Below are positions 1 to 9,173 of a stretch of 64,000 nucleotides of DNA, piece after piece. The DNA is taken from assembly GCA_001592805.2 (NCBI GenBank), contig CP051142.1, positions 1,736,001 through 1,800,000 on the forward strand, given 5' to 3'. Position 1 is the first letter of the stretch, and each line of letters begins with the position of its first letter. Both the position numbers and the translations under genes were made by a program. This DNA is from Peltaster fructicola. Taxonomy: Eukaryota; Ascomycota; Dothideomycetes. A model generated the notes under the pieces. It saw nothing but the letters and a program-made list of their open reading frames with translations, was not told the DNA's origin and searched no databases.

Positions 1-1128
1 GTTGCTGTGCAGCTAGCTGGGAGTGAGGTCTGATCCTGGTATGCTGCAATGCCCTGGTTCAGCGAGTCCAACACGGGCTGCGAGAGCGAAAGTGCCAAAG
101 ACTTGTAGCTTGGGTCGATCTTGTTGGCGACAGCGTTGGCAAATGCATCTGCGGCGGTGTATTGCTGCTGAAGTGCGGCCAGAATGGTTGGGCCAATGCA
201 TGAGCTGACGAACAGTGGTTTGGCAGTGGTAGCATTGGTGACAGTCACATTAACAAGATCCTTGAGGAGATTGAGTTGTGGAAGGATCTGCGAGGCTGCC
301 TGTCCGAGGGTGATGTATGGTCCAATACCGTTGACTACAGTTGTGCCGCTGTTGATCTGAGAGGTGGTGTTGTCAGATGCAGCCTCGAGAGCTGCAGTGT
401 CGCTTGGTCCTGTGTAAGCGACGATGCCGTTGTCGAGCAGCTGGGTAGCATCGCGAATGTTGACAAACTGCTGAATGACAAGAGCTAGGTCTGCATCGCT
501 GGTAGTTGGCAGAGCAGACGGGGTGGCTGACATAGTTGGAGAAGCGGTCGAGGTAGGGACACAGCTTGCTGGCAGTGCGGTCTGGTCAGAGAAGTTGCCA
601 ATAGCGTAGCTCAACTGATCGATTGACTGCTGCGAGACTGGTGACCAGACCACGGTTGCTCTCAGCGAACTTCGAGGCGATCGCATCTCTGAAGCTCAAG
701 GAGAGGTTGTACTGCTGGTTCAGTGTGCTCAAGACGGTTGGACCGTAGCAAGAGTCGACCAAGAGCTGTTTCCTGTTGATGGTATCGTTCACAGCAGCTG
801 TCACGTTGCTGTTGAGGAGGTTGGTTGGTGTAAGCAACTGCTGGACGCCCTGAGTGATGGTGATGTTACCCTGGACAGGCTGAATGTTACTGATACCATT
901 CGTCAGTGCTGTGACGACATCGTTGGAGGACGATTGCAGAGCTGGCCCACTGCTTGGTCCAGTGAAGTTGGTGACTGCGTAGTCCAAGTTCAGTGCAGCG
1001 ACACCGACGTTGGACAGCTGCTGGGCCACAATGGCGACATCCGCGTCACTGGCGTCTCCTGGGTTTGTCTGTGCAGAGGCAACAGCAACAAAGGTTGCGA
1101 CTGCACCGAAAGCTGAAGTGAACCGCAT
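1..1128 (-). CDS. Secreted protein with tandem HsbA-like domains (partial, frame interrupted)
   Basis: The ATG at 1126-1128 opens a signal peptide (MRFTSAFGAVATFVAVASAQ). Two homologous domains of about 165 residues follow. Each begins with a DAD(V/L)A-type motif, carries a GPSxxxAL segment, a central S/DSC.GPT(V/I)L motif, and ends in PASC, so each has one cysteine pair. A Ser/Thr/Pro-rich linker separates them. This layout matches hydrophobic-surface-binding protein A / cell wall galactomannoprotein, which family knowledge links to the wall or to adhesion on hydrophobic surfaces. The first domain and the second (1 to about 635) lie in different frames; the switch is near 633-642, where the expected CTCTC reads CTC. 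No intron of plausible size fits. The gene continues past the left edge, so further repeats or a GPI tail cannot be seen. Upstream in-frame codons to 1176 are probably 5' UTR. Confidence 0.75.
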
Positions 1129-4075
1129 CTTGGAATGATTGTCTGGACACAAGAGCGAGAGTGGAACACGTAGCAACGAAAGAGCAGAAGGTATGGGCGT
1201 ACTGCCTTAAATGCAGTCCCACACTGACGATGTGATTCTAGGTCAGCCATTGTGTCATGTCCTTCTCATTTCATCCTTCAGCGATAGTGTTGCTAAGCCT
1301 GGCCCATGAATAATGCTGGTTCTGCCCACTCTGTTAGCACGTTTGCTGGGCGAGATGCTAGACTTTAGACTTTTAGATGGTGCAGGCTCGCACAGAGCCG
1401 TACCTTGTGCCTGACTAGTCCTGCAGAAGGCTTCAGCACTCGTTGCGGCTGTGGACATCCTGTGTGCAGGGTGCAGCACGTTCAGCAGACCCTAGCCATT
1501 CTCAATTGTGCGTGTCATAAACTTCTTCAAATCGTTATGCTCCAGGCTGTTGATACCTTTCTAATGTTCACGACTGCTCAGCTTCAGGTCTCGGCAACAG
1601 CTACTGCTGCCATACGGCCGGACTGAGCGTGAAGCGTCTCCTCCATGTTGGCACGATGTGAGGTCTTCCTTAGCTGTCTGGCTAGCAACATCGCGTGCCT
1701 GACGAGGCGTTGTTACGCCGCAAAGCTGACTCGACAAGATATGGGCACGGTAAAAAGATTTTTGAGGGAGGGGCGTCAACGGACCACTGGTGATGCGCAA
1801 CGTTCGTCGAAAATGGTGTAGTATGGCCCTAGCTGCTTGAGCCAGAGCAGTAGTCGTAACATATTCTGCCAGGTGATTTGTAGTCGAATTACATGGAACT
1901 CGTGACCTCCGCACGCTACCCCAGAAGTGAGTGCTTAGCCGAGAGTCTGTTCTGTCGGTAGTGTCAACCTTCTTCGTGACAACCACCTTGCCTCGGGAAA
2001 ACTCCATTTGGCTGTTCACGAGTAATCAGCTGTCAGAGAAGTCGACAGAGCCAGCCGACTGATGTATGATGCTCTGGGGGCATCGTGAAGCCACTGAATG
2101 AGCTTGATGCATCGTCAGCGATGCCACCATCCTTGTACAGCATTCATCATACGCATGTGAATACTAATTGCGAGTTTGCCAGTTCAGACACACCCGCGAG
2201 AATGCCTCGCAAGCTCGCGTGGCATGATTTACTGATCATCGCAGCTAATATGTGCTTAGTGAACGCATGTCGACAGTACCTGCTGTTTTTGTCCCGTTCA
2301 AGTTGTCCTGAGTTCGCTGAACGTGAGCTTCGCTGGCAGGCAAGGCTGGTCTGAACGACTGACCTCGAGATGTGACCGGAATTAGTATGGCTCGCTTTCC
2401 AGACAGCGGCGTAGATCGCCGCTATTTCTGCGCTTGTCACCGACCATGACTCCAACAGTTGCGAAACCACCGCGGAGAGCATATGGCCAGTCTCTCGTGC
2501 TAGATCTGAAAACTAGTGGAGGAGCTGTCAGGAACGTGCACGATCCAGGCCTAGATGCACCGATCTGCAGTCTTGTACCTGGTACAAATCTGAGAGAGCT
2601 TGTTGAACACATGGCATCCAAACTTTTGCTCTCGTGGGTATGCAGCGATCCTGCGGCGACGACCATGCTTTGAGGACCGCTGGAGTAGTCATGCATATTC
2701 GTAAGGGTCTTGGCTCATCTTGCTATTCAGAAATCGCGGTCAATGAGCAAATGGTCAGGTCTTCGTACTGACTTTGACATTGGTGCGAATCAAGCCAGAC
2801 CATTTGCACTCATGATGGCGAGGCAAGCTTGTGGTGGCAGCTAGAACGACACATAACAAGTAAGCTATGCGAAGAGCTCGTGCCTTGGACTAGCCGTAGT
2901 GCAGCAGATCATGAGGCGAAGTGTGGATCGTGGAGGAGGAGCCACACTTGCAGAGTTACTCCACACGCCTGACCATCTCGAGCAAGCCGCCAGAGACGCC
3001 GACAGTCCTCCAGCTCGTCAGGTACCGAGGAACTTCACACGGTCCCATGCATCTGAGATACTAGATGAGATGGTCCATGAGCTTCTTGTCTCAGTTTATA
3101 TTGGAGGATTCGACGTTGTGTCCAGGACATCGAAGACGTTGCCCGAAATTTGCGTCGCTCACCGAGTGTAATATCGACGCTGTGAGGCATTTTCATGACC
3201 TATTGGGGAGAGCTTGGAGCAAATGCTGCTCTCGCTCTTCCAATGTGATGAGTGAACATGTGAATGCTTTGCATCGTCGTAGATTTCTCATCACATCAGA
3301 GCCTGGCGCTCCTTCATCGCACCTCGCCCTCACTAGCCTCGTCAGATTGTCTCATCATGATCCTTTCATCATGGCAAACTGTGGAGGGCGTCCTGGACTC
3401 GTCGATATTGCCCATGCTCGATCAAGCGTGATTTGGTATCGAGTAATAAAGCCTCTTCCACTTCTGATGGTCAGCGTAGTAGCCTGCCTTCGGATCCTTG
3501 TGCTGCAGCTTCATGCTAAAGGAACACAGTCGAGCTTTGCACTGCGCCATTGACGTATGTGTAAGGTGGTAGGCATCCTTGCTTGTGAGAATGTTACACG
3601 GGCTGCAGGGTGTTGTTGCATATTGTGTAGCAAGCCAACTTCAATTTTAGATGACGTTGGTCAAACGCGTGCAGATCGCGTCACCTGACAGCGCGTTGAG
3701 CACCTTCCGTTCACTTGAGCTCAGCAGTGCACAACGAACCTCACTTCATGCTCTAAGTCGCATCATTCATTTCCTGACCGCAGATAAGCTCCACGATCAA
3801 TACTGGCCACATGATATTGGAGCAATACCACTTGTGCTCATGATGCCTGCTATGTCCACTCGCGTCACACGCCTCGAGGTAGGCTGCAAGAGCGCATGCT
3901 GCTAACATCAAGCAAAGGCACGTATTCTCACTCTGCGGCTGCACACACGCTTCAGCCTCTCCTTATAGCTAGCTCTCCTCTCGAGAAGTGTTTCGAAGCA
4001 TCACAGGGAATGAAGCGATTGTACTACCAACCTGAAAGTCTCACCACACGCGAGACTCAATCTCACTACCTCAGC
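1129..4075. other. Gene-poor stretch, no supported gene
   Basis: About 2.9 kb without a convincing gene. Open frames here are short, lack family motifs and have no credible splice partners. A 42-codon minus-strand frame at 3422-3550 has a protein-like composition (AGYYADHQKWKRLYYSIP) but no recognised family; it could be a relic or chance. The part just upstream of 1128 must hold the promoter of the HsbA-like gene. Confidence 0.5.
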
Positions 4076-4118
4076 GCTGTCTGGAAGGTATCGCTCTCCG
4101 CGATACCTTCCAGACAGC
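4076..4118. repeat. 19-bp perfect inverted repeat (hairpin)
   Basis: Arms at 4076-4094 and 4100-4118 are exact reverse complements with a 5-nt spacer (TCTCC). No other inverted repeat of this quality was seen in the window. It lies 153 bp upstream of the tRNA-Arg gene and outside any supported coding region. It could be a small-RNA hairpin, a structured non-coding RNA element, or a palindrome left by templated break repair. Confidence 0.9.
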
Positions 4119-4271
4119 CTCTACCCTCCCAACCCATCACACTACACAAGACAAGCTCGCCGTTGTCTCACGGAGCTCACCATTTTGTCGCACTACATAG
4201 GATCGGATGCCGTCGTGCGGATCTTCCCGTAGGAACAGCGTTCCCCTCTCTGGCGCAGCAAATGTCGTCCA

Positions 4272-4343
4272 GGCTGATTGGCTCAATGGTAGAGCGTCCG
4301 CCTCCTAAGCGGAAGGTTGTGGGTTCGAGTCCCATGTTGGTCG
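4272..4343 (+). tRNA. tRNA-Arg(CCT)
   Basis: A cloverleaf folds without an intron. The D-arm is GCTC/GAGC, the anticodon stem TCCGC/GCGGA with loop CTCCTAA (anticodon CCT at 4304-4306), and the T-arm GTGGG/CCCAT with loop TTCGAGT. A Pol III T-run terminator follows at about 4353-4357. The acceptor stem GGCTGAT/GTTGGTC closes only with four G-U pairs, which is weak. The discriminator base is G4343. It reads AGG codons. Confidence 0.87.
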
Positions 4344-4679
4344 TGAAAACATCTTTTTGCTCGTTGGGAAGGTGTTCTGATCTGCTGGCGTTGACGGAGG
4401 CGGCACAGCGACCTGAGATACACTTTTGCGCGTTGCGTGGCAAGAATGAGAACAGGAACGATTCGTATGCGTGACAGACTCGAACCCCTAGGCTGCGCAA
4501 TCGTGCTAAATGCTGGTTAGTCAGGAGGTTGAAGCACAGTCGGATGGCGTTCAGCAAGCTTGTATCAGATGGACCGTACAATTAGGACGAATAAGACGAT
4601 GAGATCAGACTCACATGCACCACAGACGAACGCTTCAAGGTGCTGACCACTTGCATACTTCAGCTATAACATTAGCATC
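4344..4679. other. Intergenic, tRNA terminator and 3' flank of ERG28
   Basis: Contains the T-run terminator of the tRNA and, on the minus strand at about 4471-4495, a B-box-like stretch (GGTTCGAGTC) that does not fold as a tRNA. Nothing else supported. Confidence 0.5.
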
Positions 4680-5190
4680 TCATTGTGTGTATGTCGACCA
4701 TTGAGACAGCATCCAGGCTCCAGTTCCAGTACTGACGGCGATGGGTCCAATAAGACCTCTTCCCCATCTTGCTGTACCGAAGATCAACCACTCCGAGATG
4801 AAGTGTGCGAAGGCAAGGCCAAATGTCCACAGTGCCAACTCGTAGACCACTGGCTCGTTGATGCGGTAGGCTGCGTACAATCTGATGATTGAAGACAGCG
4901 CAGTCCATGTGCCGAATGTACGTGCGCTCAGCGGTGTCACTGGCGACAGACTCTCAGCTCGAATGGTCTTTGACGGGATACCTGTGGTCGGTGTAGTTGC
5001 GCTTGGTCCTGCATACACCTGCTGAGTGCCAGACAGGGACATATATGCTTGTATACTGTTGCCAATGGACACTATCGAGATCTGTGTTTATTAGCGTAAG
5101 ATTCGAGCTGCCTTGACGACCTACGAATAGCAACCACTTGGGGAGAAGGCCATCTCCTGGAGGAAGATAGGACGTGATCGACGACGCCAT
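4680..5190 (-). CDS. ERG28: Ergosterol biosynthesis scaffold protein ERG28
   Basis: Spliced from 5121-5190 and 4680-5071 with a 49-nt intron (5072-5120), giving about 153 residues, the usual family size. The N-terminus MASSITSYLPPG leads into hydrophobic helices (PKWLLFVVSIGNSIQAYMSL), then SARTFGTWTALSSIIRLYAA and ELALWTFGLAFAHFISEW, the conserved ERG28 core with four predicted membrane segments. The intron was chosen because it restores FVVSIGNSIQ across the junction. ERG28 sits in the ER membrane and tethers the C-4 demethylation enzymes (ERG25, ERG26, ERG27) in ergosterol synthesis. It is divergent from the hypothetical gene at 5515 with 324 bp between start codons. Confidence 0.93.
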
Positions 5191-5514
5191 GGTATCTTGA
5201 TGAGCGTACAAGAGGTATCTTGAGCAGAGGACAATGCGACAAGTTGTGTTTGTTGTTGATCTCTCGCCTTGTTCCACGCGAATGGAGCTTGGACCTCAGT
5301 GCACCAAGAATATCTTGTCCGATGGTCGGACGAACTTGAAGGCAACCTCCGCCTTACAAGAGGGCAGAGCGTGTCGAGTCTTGAGATGGACTCGAAAAGC
5401 GAGCTGAAAGATGACACGTCACACCACAATTGAAAGGCGGTTCTGTCATGGCTGTCCTCTTACTCTCTTACTGTCAACCAGCAAGCGTTCTGCCAGCGAA
5501 ACCTTACCGCGGTC
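5191..5514. promoter_or_regulatory. Divergent promoter region, ERG28 / hypothetical gene
   Basis: 324 bp between two divergent start codons. It must carry both promoters. I recognise no specific operator in it. Confidence 0.5.
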
Positions 5515-6261
5515 ATGGAAGAGGCACTACGGTCGCTGCTTTGCGAAGGCGGCTGGAGTCCTGCCTTCGTCCGTTACAATGCTTTTCACATCTCATTCTC
5601 GCAGGATGGCACAGGAAAGGCAAGTGTTGCACCCGTCTGATGTCTCACAACGCTGACTATAGCTTGACAGTACAGTAGCATGGGCGATAACACCGCACCA
5701 ATCATGTGCTATGGCAAGCTCTCATGGAAGATGTTCATCCCGACCCAGGAGTCGCCTATCGAGCCGATAGGCAAGCATAAAACTCCAATGTTCTGGGTCG
5801 AGAAACCAGTCATTGTTGGAACATTCCGACTGGAGATCACTCTGTCGACTGAACTTCCAGAGTCTTCACCGAAGTTGTTTCAGGCTCGCAATCCCAACAT
5901 AGGCCGATTCAAGGAAGCCGCCTTCCTACCGAGACTATTCACTGTTACGATCGAGGAGGGCAACTTCACGAGCGAGGTTTGGGACCACGACCTCACCCGG
6001 ACAGGGCTTCGCATGACATTCGATCAATCGCCATTCCCAGTGCAAGAGAATTGGGAACGTCCTCCACCAGGGAGCGATCGGCGAGCCCAGCGCGATCATC
6101 CATCCGTGTATCCTGTTAAAGTCATCGATGAATGGGCCAGGTGGGCCAGCGAGCAGACAGTCTTTCAGGCAAGATATCTGCCAAAATCTGCACTAAGGAC
6201 CAGGGCTATGAACGACGATCGTATCTTTGGCTACAAGACCGGCGGCTGCGTGGTGTCCTGA
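5515..6261 (+). CDS. Hypothetical protein, GC-AG intron
   Basis: Exons 5515-5619 and 5671-6261 give 231 residues. The first exon encodes MEEALRSLLCEGGWSPAF and joins the long second exon in frame across a 51-nt intron with a GC donor (GCAAGT at 5620) and a CTGACTATAG...ACAG end. The second exon alone is open from an ATG at 5680, so a shorter protein is possible. The protein looks soluble, with alternating hydrophobic stretches (EKPVIVGTFRLEITLSTEL, LFTVTIEEGNFTSEVW) suggestive of beta structure and a C-terminal helix (VIDEWARWASEQTVFQARYL). No signal peptide or membrane segment is seen. I do not recognise the family. Confidence 0.6.
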
Positions 6262-7118
6262 CGTCGAGCCCGGCTCACGGATCAGGCCATCAATGCATCT
6301 CATCAGCAGAGTTCCTAGTAGAGATGCCCCATGAGCAGGCCTGCTGTTATCATCGTCGTCGTAGAAGCCGTCGGACAGCCGAGATGCAAGAATAGCGCAC
6401 TGCTTGTTAATGTTGTATCGTTGAGATACAGGGAACCAAGCTGCTGGCGCACGACCTCGTCCGTCTTGGTTAGCGACCTTTGATAGAGCTCGTACGGTAC
6501 GATAAGCTGATCGACAGACATCAGTTGCCTTTTGGCGATCTGAGGAGCGCTCAGTAGGAGCTGAGAAGAACACAGAGCCTGGCTGCGGCTGTGTTGAGGA
6601 TGGCTTTCTGACCTCGATCTTCTGTATCTCAGTCTCAGCATTCTGCCGATCCTACACACTTCTTTTGCTCTACTCGATATGAGCTCTGGCTAAGTTGAGC
6701 TGAAGACGAGCTAGCATAGACTGCGCAGAAGTGGTATCGGACTTAGCATGTAGTTCTGGAGGTCAACCTCCTTGTCGTGCACGAACCGTCTCAGATCCTC
6801 CTTCGCACCATCGCCAGTGTTCTTCTCTGCGATCTTAATAGCTTGCTCAAGATGACCCAGAGGCTCTTTCATCTTGCCAAGCTGGCCACGCCGTGCTCGC
6901 TCTGAATCGGCGTCTGTGACGCCTCGAGTGGCATGCGTAATTTGCCCGAAGAGCTTGTTCACAACTTTGCTACATGCTGCACGTTCGTGAGCCTTCTCTG
7001 ACGTGGTTGGAAGGGTGATGTATGTCGCGTCTGATAGCGCAGCATGAAGATTGTGAATTTGTTCACCAAGCGGTCTCCTGATGCAGAACAACCGACACTT
7101 TTCCCACAGCTTGAACAC
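6193..7118 (-). pseudogene. Relic of a helical/coiled-coil protein gene
   Basis: Several minus-strand segments look coding but do not join. One of 135 codons (6711-7118) has charged helical sequence (KEPLGHLEQAIKIAEKN, KEDLRRFVHDKEVDL) but no ATG start: a stop lies directly upstream of its first GTG. Further on, in other frames, are QSMLARLQLNLARAHIE and NAETEIQKIEVRKPSS followed by 120 more open codons to 6193. Stops and frame changes between them are only a few tens of bases apart, too close for introns. I read this as a decayed gene of unknown family. A short live gene made of the 6711-7118 part with an unseen 5' exon cannot be excluded. Confidence 0.4.
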
Positions 7119-7149
7119 TCAACTTGAGCCCACCTCCATATAACACAAC

Positions 7150-8193
7150 ATGGACACAGCTGTACCAGTCGATCGCTGGGCAGCACCTAGCACACAGCTG
7201 TTTGCTGTTATTGGCCTATTATGGATCTCACTGAAGATCCTGTCCTTCTGGCGAATGATTGCCTCGTTGTTCATCCTCCCGGGTGTCTCTGTGAGTCTTT
7301 CTACAGCAGACACTGACCTCGACTGACCCATACAGCTCTCTAAGTTCGGCAAGCGAGGTACATGGGCTGTGGTCACTGGCGCAAGTGATGGTCTGGGTAA
7401 AGAGTTCGCACTACAATTGGCAAGGAAAGGCTTCTCGATATTGCTGGTCTCACGAACACAGAGCAAGCTCGACACACTCGCCCACGAGATCGAGATTAAG
7501 CACAATGTACAAACAAAGGTCCTAGCCATGGACTTTAGCGCCAACAAGGACACCGATTATACCAGGCTTAAGGAGATCGTGGAAGAGCTTGACATTGCGA
7601 TCCTGATCAACAATGTTGGACAGAGCCACAGCATCCCTGTGCCGTTCTCTAGAACTGAAGAGAAGGAGATGAATGATATCATAACAATTAACTGCACCGG
7701 AACACTCAAGGTTACGCAACTAGTTGTTCCTGGTATGATCAAGCGTAAGAAGGGCTTGGTGCTCACTATGGCGTCCTTCGGAGGTTTGATTCCTTCACCA
7801 TTGCTCGCAACATACTCCGGCAGCAAGGCGTTCCTTCAGCAATGGTCCACGGCACTGGCATCAGAGCTCAAGCCACATGGCATTACCGTACAGATTGTCC
7901 AGTCATACCTCGTCACCTCGGCAATGTCGAAGATCAAGAGGACAAGTCTGTTGATCCCGAATCCTAAGCAATTCGTCCGCGCTGCATTGAGCAGGATCGG
8001 TCGCCATGGTGGAGCACAAGGCATGAGCGCAACGAGCACACCATACTGGAGCCATGCGATCATGCACTGGGCGATAGCCACTTTCGTTGGTACGATGAAC
8101 ACTACAGTCATCAACTTCAATCGAACAATGCACATCGGAATTCGGAGGCGCGCGTTGAAGAAGGCGGAGCGAGAGGCTAAAAAGAGCACATAG
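7150..8193 (+). CDS. IFA38: Very-long-chain 3-oxoacyl-CoA reductase (KAR)
   Basis: Exons 7150-7290 and 7336-8193 (45-nt intron, GTGAGT donor) give 332 residues. The N-terminus carries a membrane helix ([18 protein letters not shown]), then the SDR NADP-binding motif TGASDGLG, the NNVG motif, the serine in LTMASFGG and catalytic YSGSK (Tyr207, Lys211). The C-terminus ends KKST, a KKxx ER-retrieval signal. This matches the microsomal beta-ketoacyl reductase of the fatty acid elongase, which reduces 3-ketoacyl-CoA with NADPH to feed sphingolipid long chains. The stop codon lies one base from the stop of the convergent gene at 8195. Confidence 0.93.
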
Positions 8194-8194
8194 G

Positions 8195-8813
8195 TTACAC
8201 CAACGTATCAGTCTCTGCTTCCTTTTCGAGTTCTCGAGCTCGCTGTTTTGCTTCTCGAGCCTCTTCGGCATCGATGATAGCCATGACCCGATCGTGAGGG
8301 TTGCCCGCTACCTCAGAGTGACCAGATACAGCGTTGGAGTACGTCTTGGTCACTCGTACCTTTGCTTTTGGTGGCGGAGCTGGAGGTTCACTGCCTCCGA
8401 TCATTGGAAAGGGATTCTCCTTGCTCCAGCCTATGATCATAGGACGAAAGCCTTCATCGGCTAGATCGTCAAACATCTCCTTGACCGCATAGGCCATATG
8501 CAACGGATACTCTCTTTGTCCCTCGTTGCCTTCATGCTGCTGATCGTTAGCGCTGCTCTGGGTATCTGCAAAGACATACTGTGTAGAAGACTAGTCTCAA
8601 GTTCCCGGGCTCAAGATCTGTCGTAGGCCACAGACTCGCCCAGCCCATACGTGATTTGGTATCTAGCCAGTAGTTCTGATAGAAAGGCGACTTGTCCTTG
8701 TCGGATTTGAAAGATCTGTGATCGAAGAACACAACAACCGAGCCAGGCTCATATTTGCCAGCCTTTGCTGGGTTGAACGCAGCTAGCGTATCTTTGATAT
8801 GTGATGTGCTCAT
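8195..8813 (-). CDS. Hypothetical protein, convergent with KAR
   Basis: Exons 8580-8813 and 8195-8536 give 191 residues. The 43-nt intron has a GTATGT donor, a perfect CTAAC branch point and a CAGCAG end; without it the frame breaks. The N-terminal half looks folded (GSVVVFFDHRSF, FYQNYWLDTKSRMGWASLWP, GNLRLVFYT), then KEMFDDLADEGFRPMIIGW and a charged C-terminal helix rich in E, A, K and R. No signal peptide or membrane span is seen. I do not recognise the family. It is divergent from HRQ1 with 360 bp between starts. Confidence 0.68.
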
Positions 8814-9173
8814 GATGTATGTTGGCTGTGCGTCGGATAGGGGATAGAGCTCGACCCGAATCTGAAGAATACTTTATCGGATTTGAGTGACAATGCTTCA
8901 TCAGCGAACTCCACCGATGCCGATTGGTGCTATTCAGTGAGACATAGCTGGACCTCTCTCCTCTATCAGAAATCGTGCGGCTGCACAAGATCTGATGTCG
9001 AGATGGAGAAGCTAAAGCGCGGCCAAAGTGCTTGCAGTCGGCCCAGTGACCTCGCGTGCCGAACGCGTCTGAGATGTCGTCATGTCGGCCAGACTTCTCT
9101 CGAGCAGTCGCTATGATTTCGACAAAGCAATCGCATTGCTTAACCATGGTAGCATTGAATCGCTAATTGCGTT
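8814..9173. promoter_or_regulatory. Divergent promoter region, hypothetical / HRQ1
   Basis: 360 bp between two divergent start codons. No specific motif recognised. Confidence 0.45.

Noticed and set aside
3065-3553. 162-codon plus-strand frame
   Set aside because: Composition is not protein-like, no motif, overlaps other equally open frames; probably chance.
3896-4474. 192-codon plus-strand frame
   Set aside because: It runs across the hairpin and the tRNA gene, so it is not a coding gene.
4471-4495. Possible minus-strand tRNA (B-box-like GGTTCGAGTC)
   Set aside because: No T-stem or acceptor pairing and no A box could be found.
8537-8579. Apparent +1 frameshift in the hypothetical gene at 8195-8813
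   Set aside because: A 43-nt intron with GTATGT donor and perfect CTAAC branch point restores the frame; no recoding is needed.
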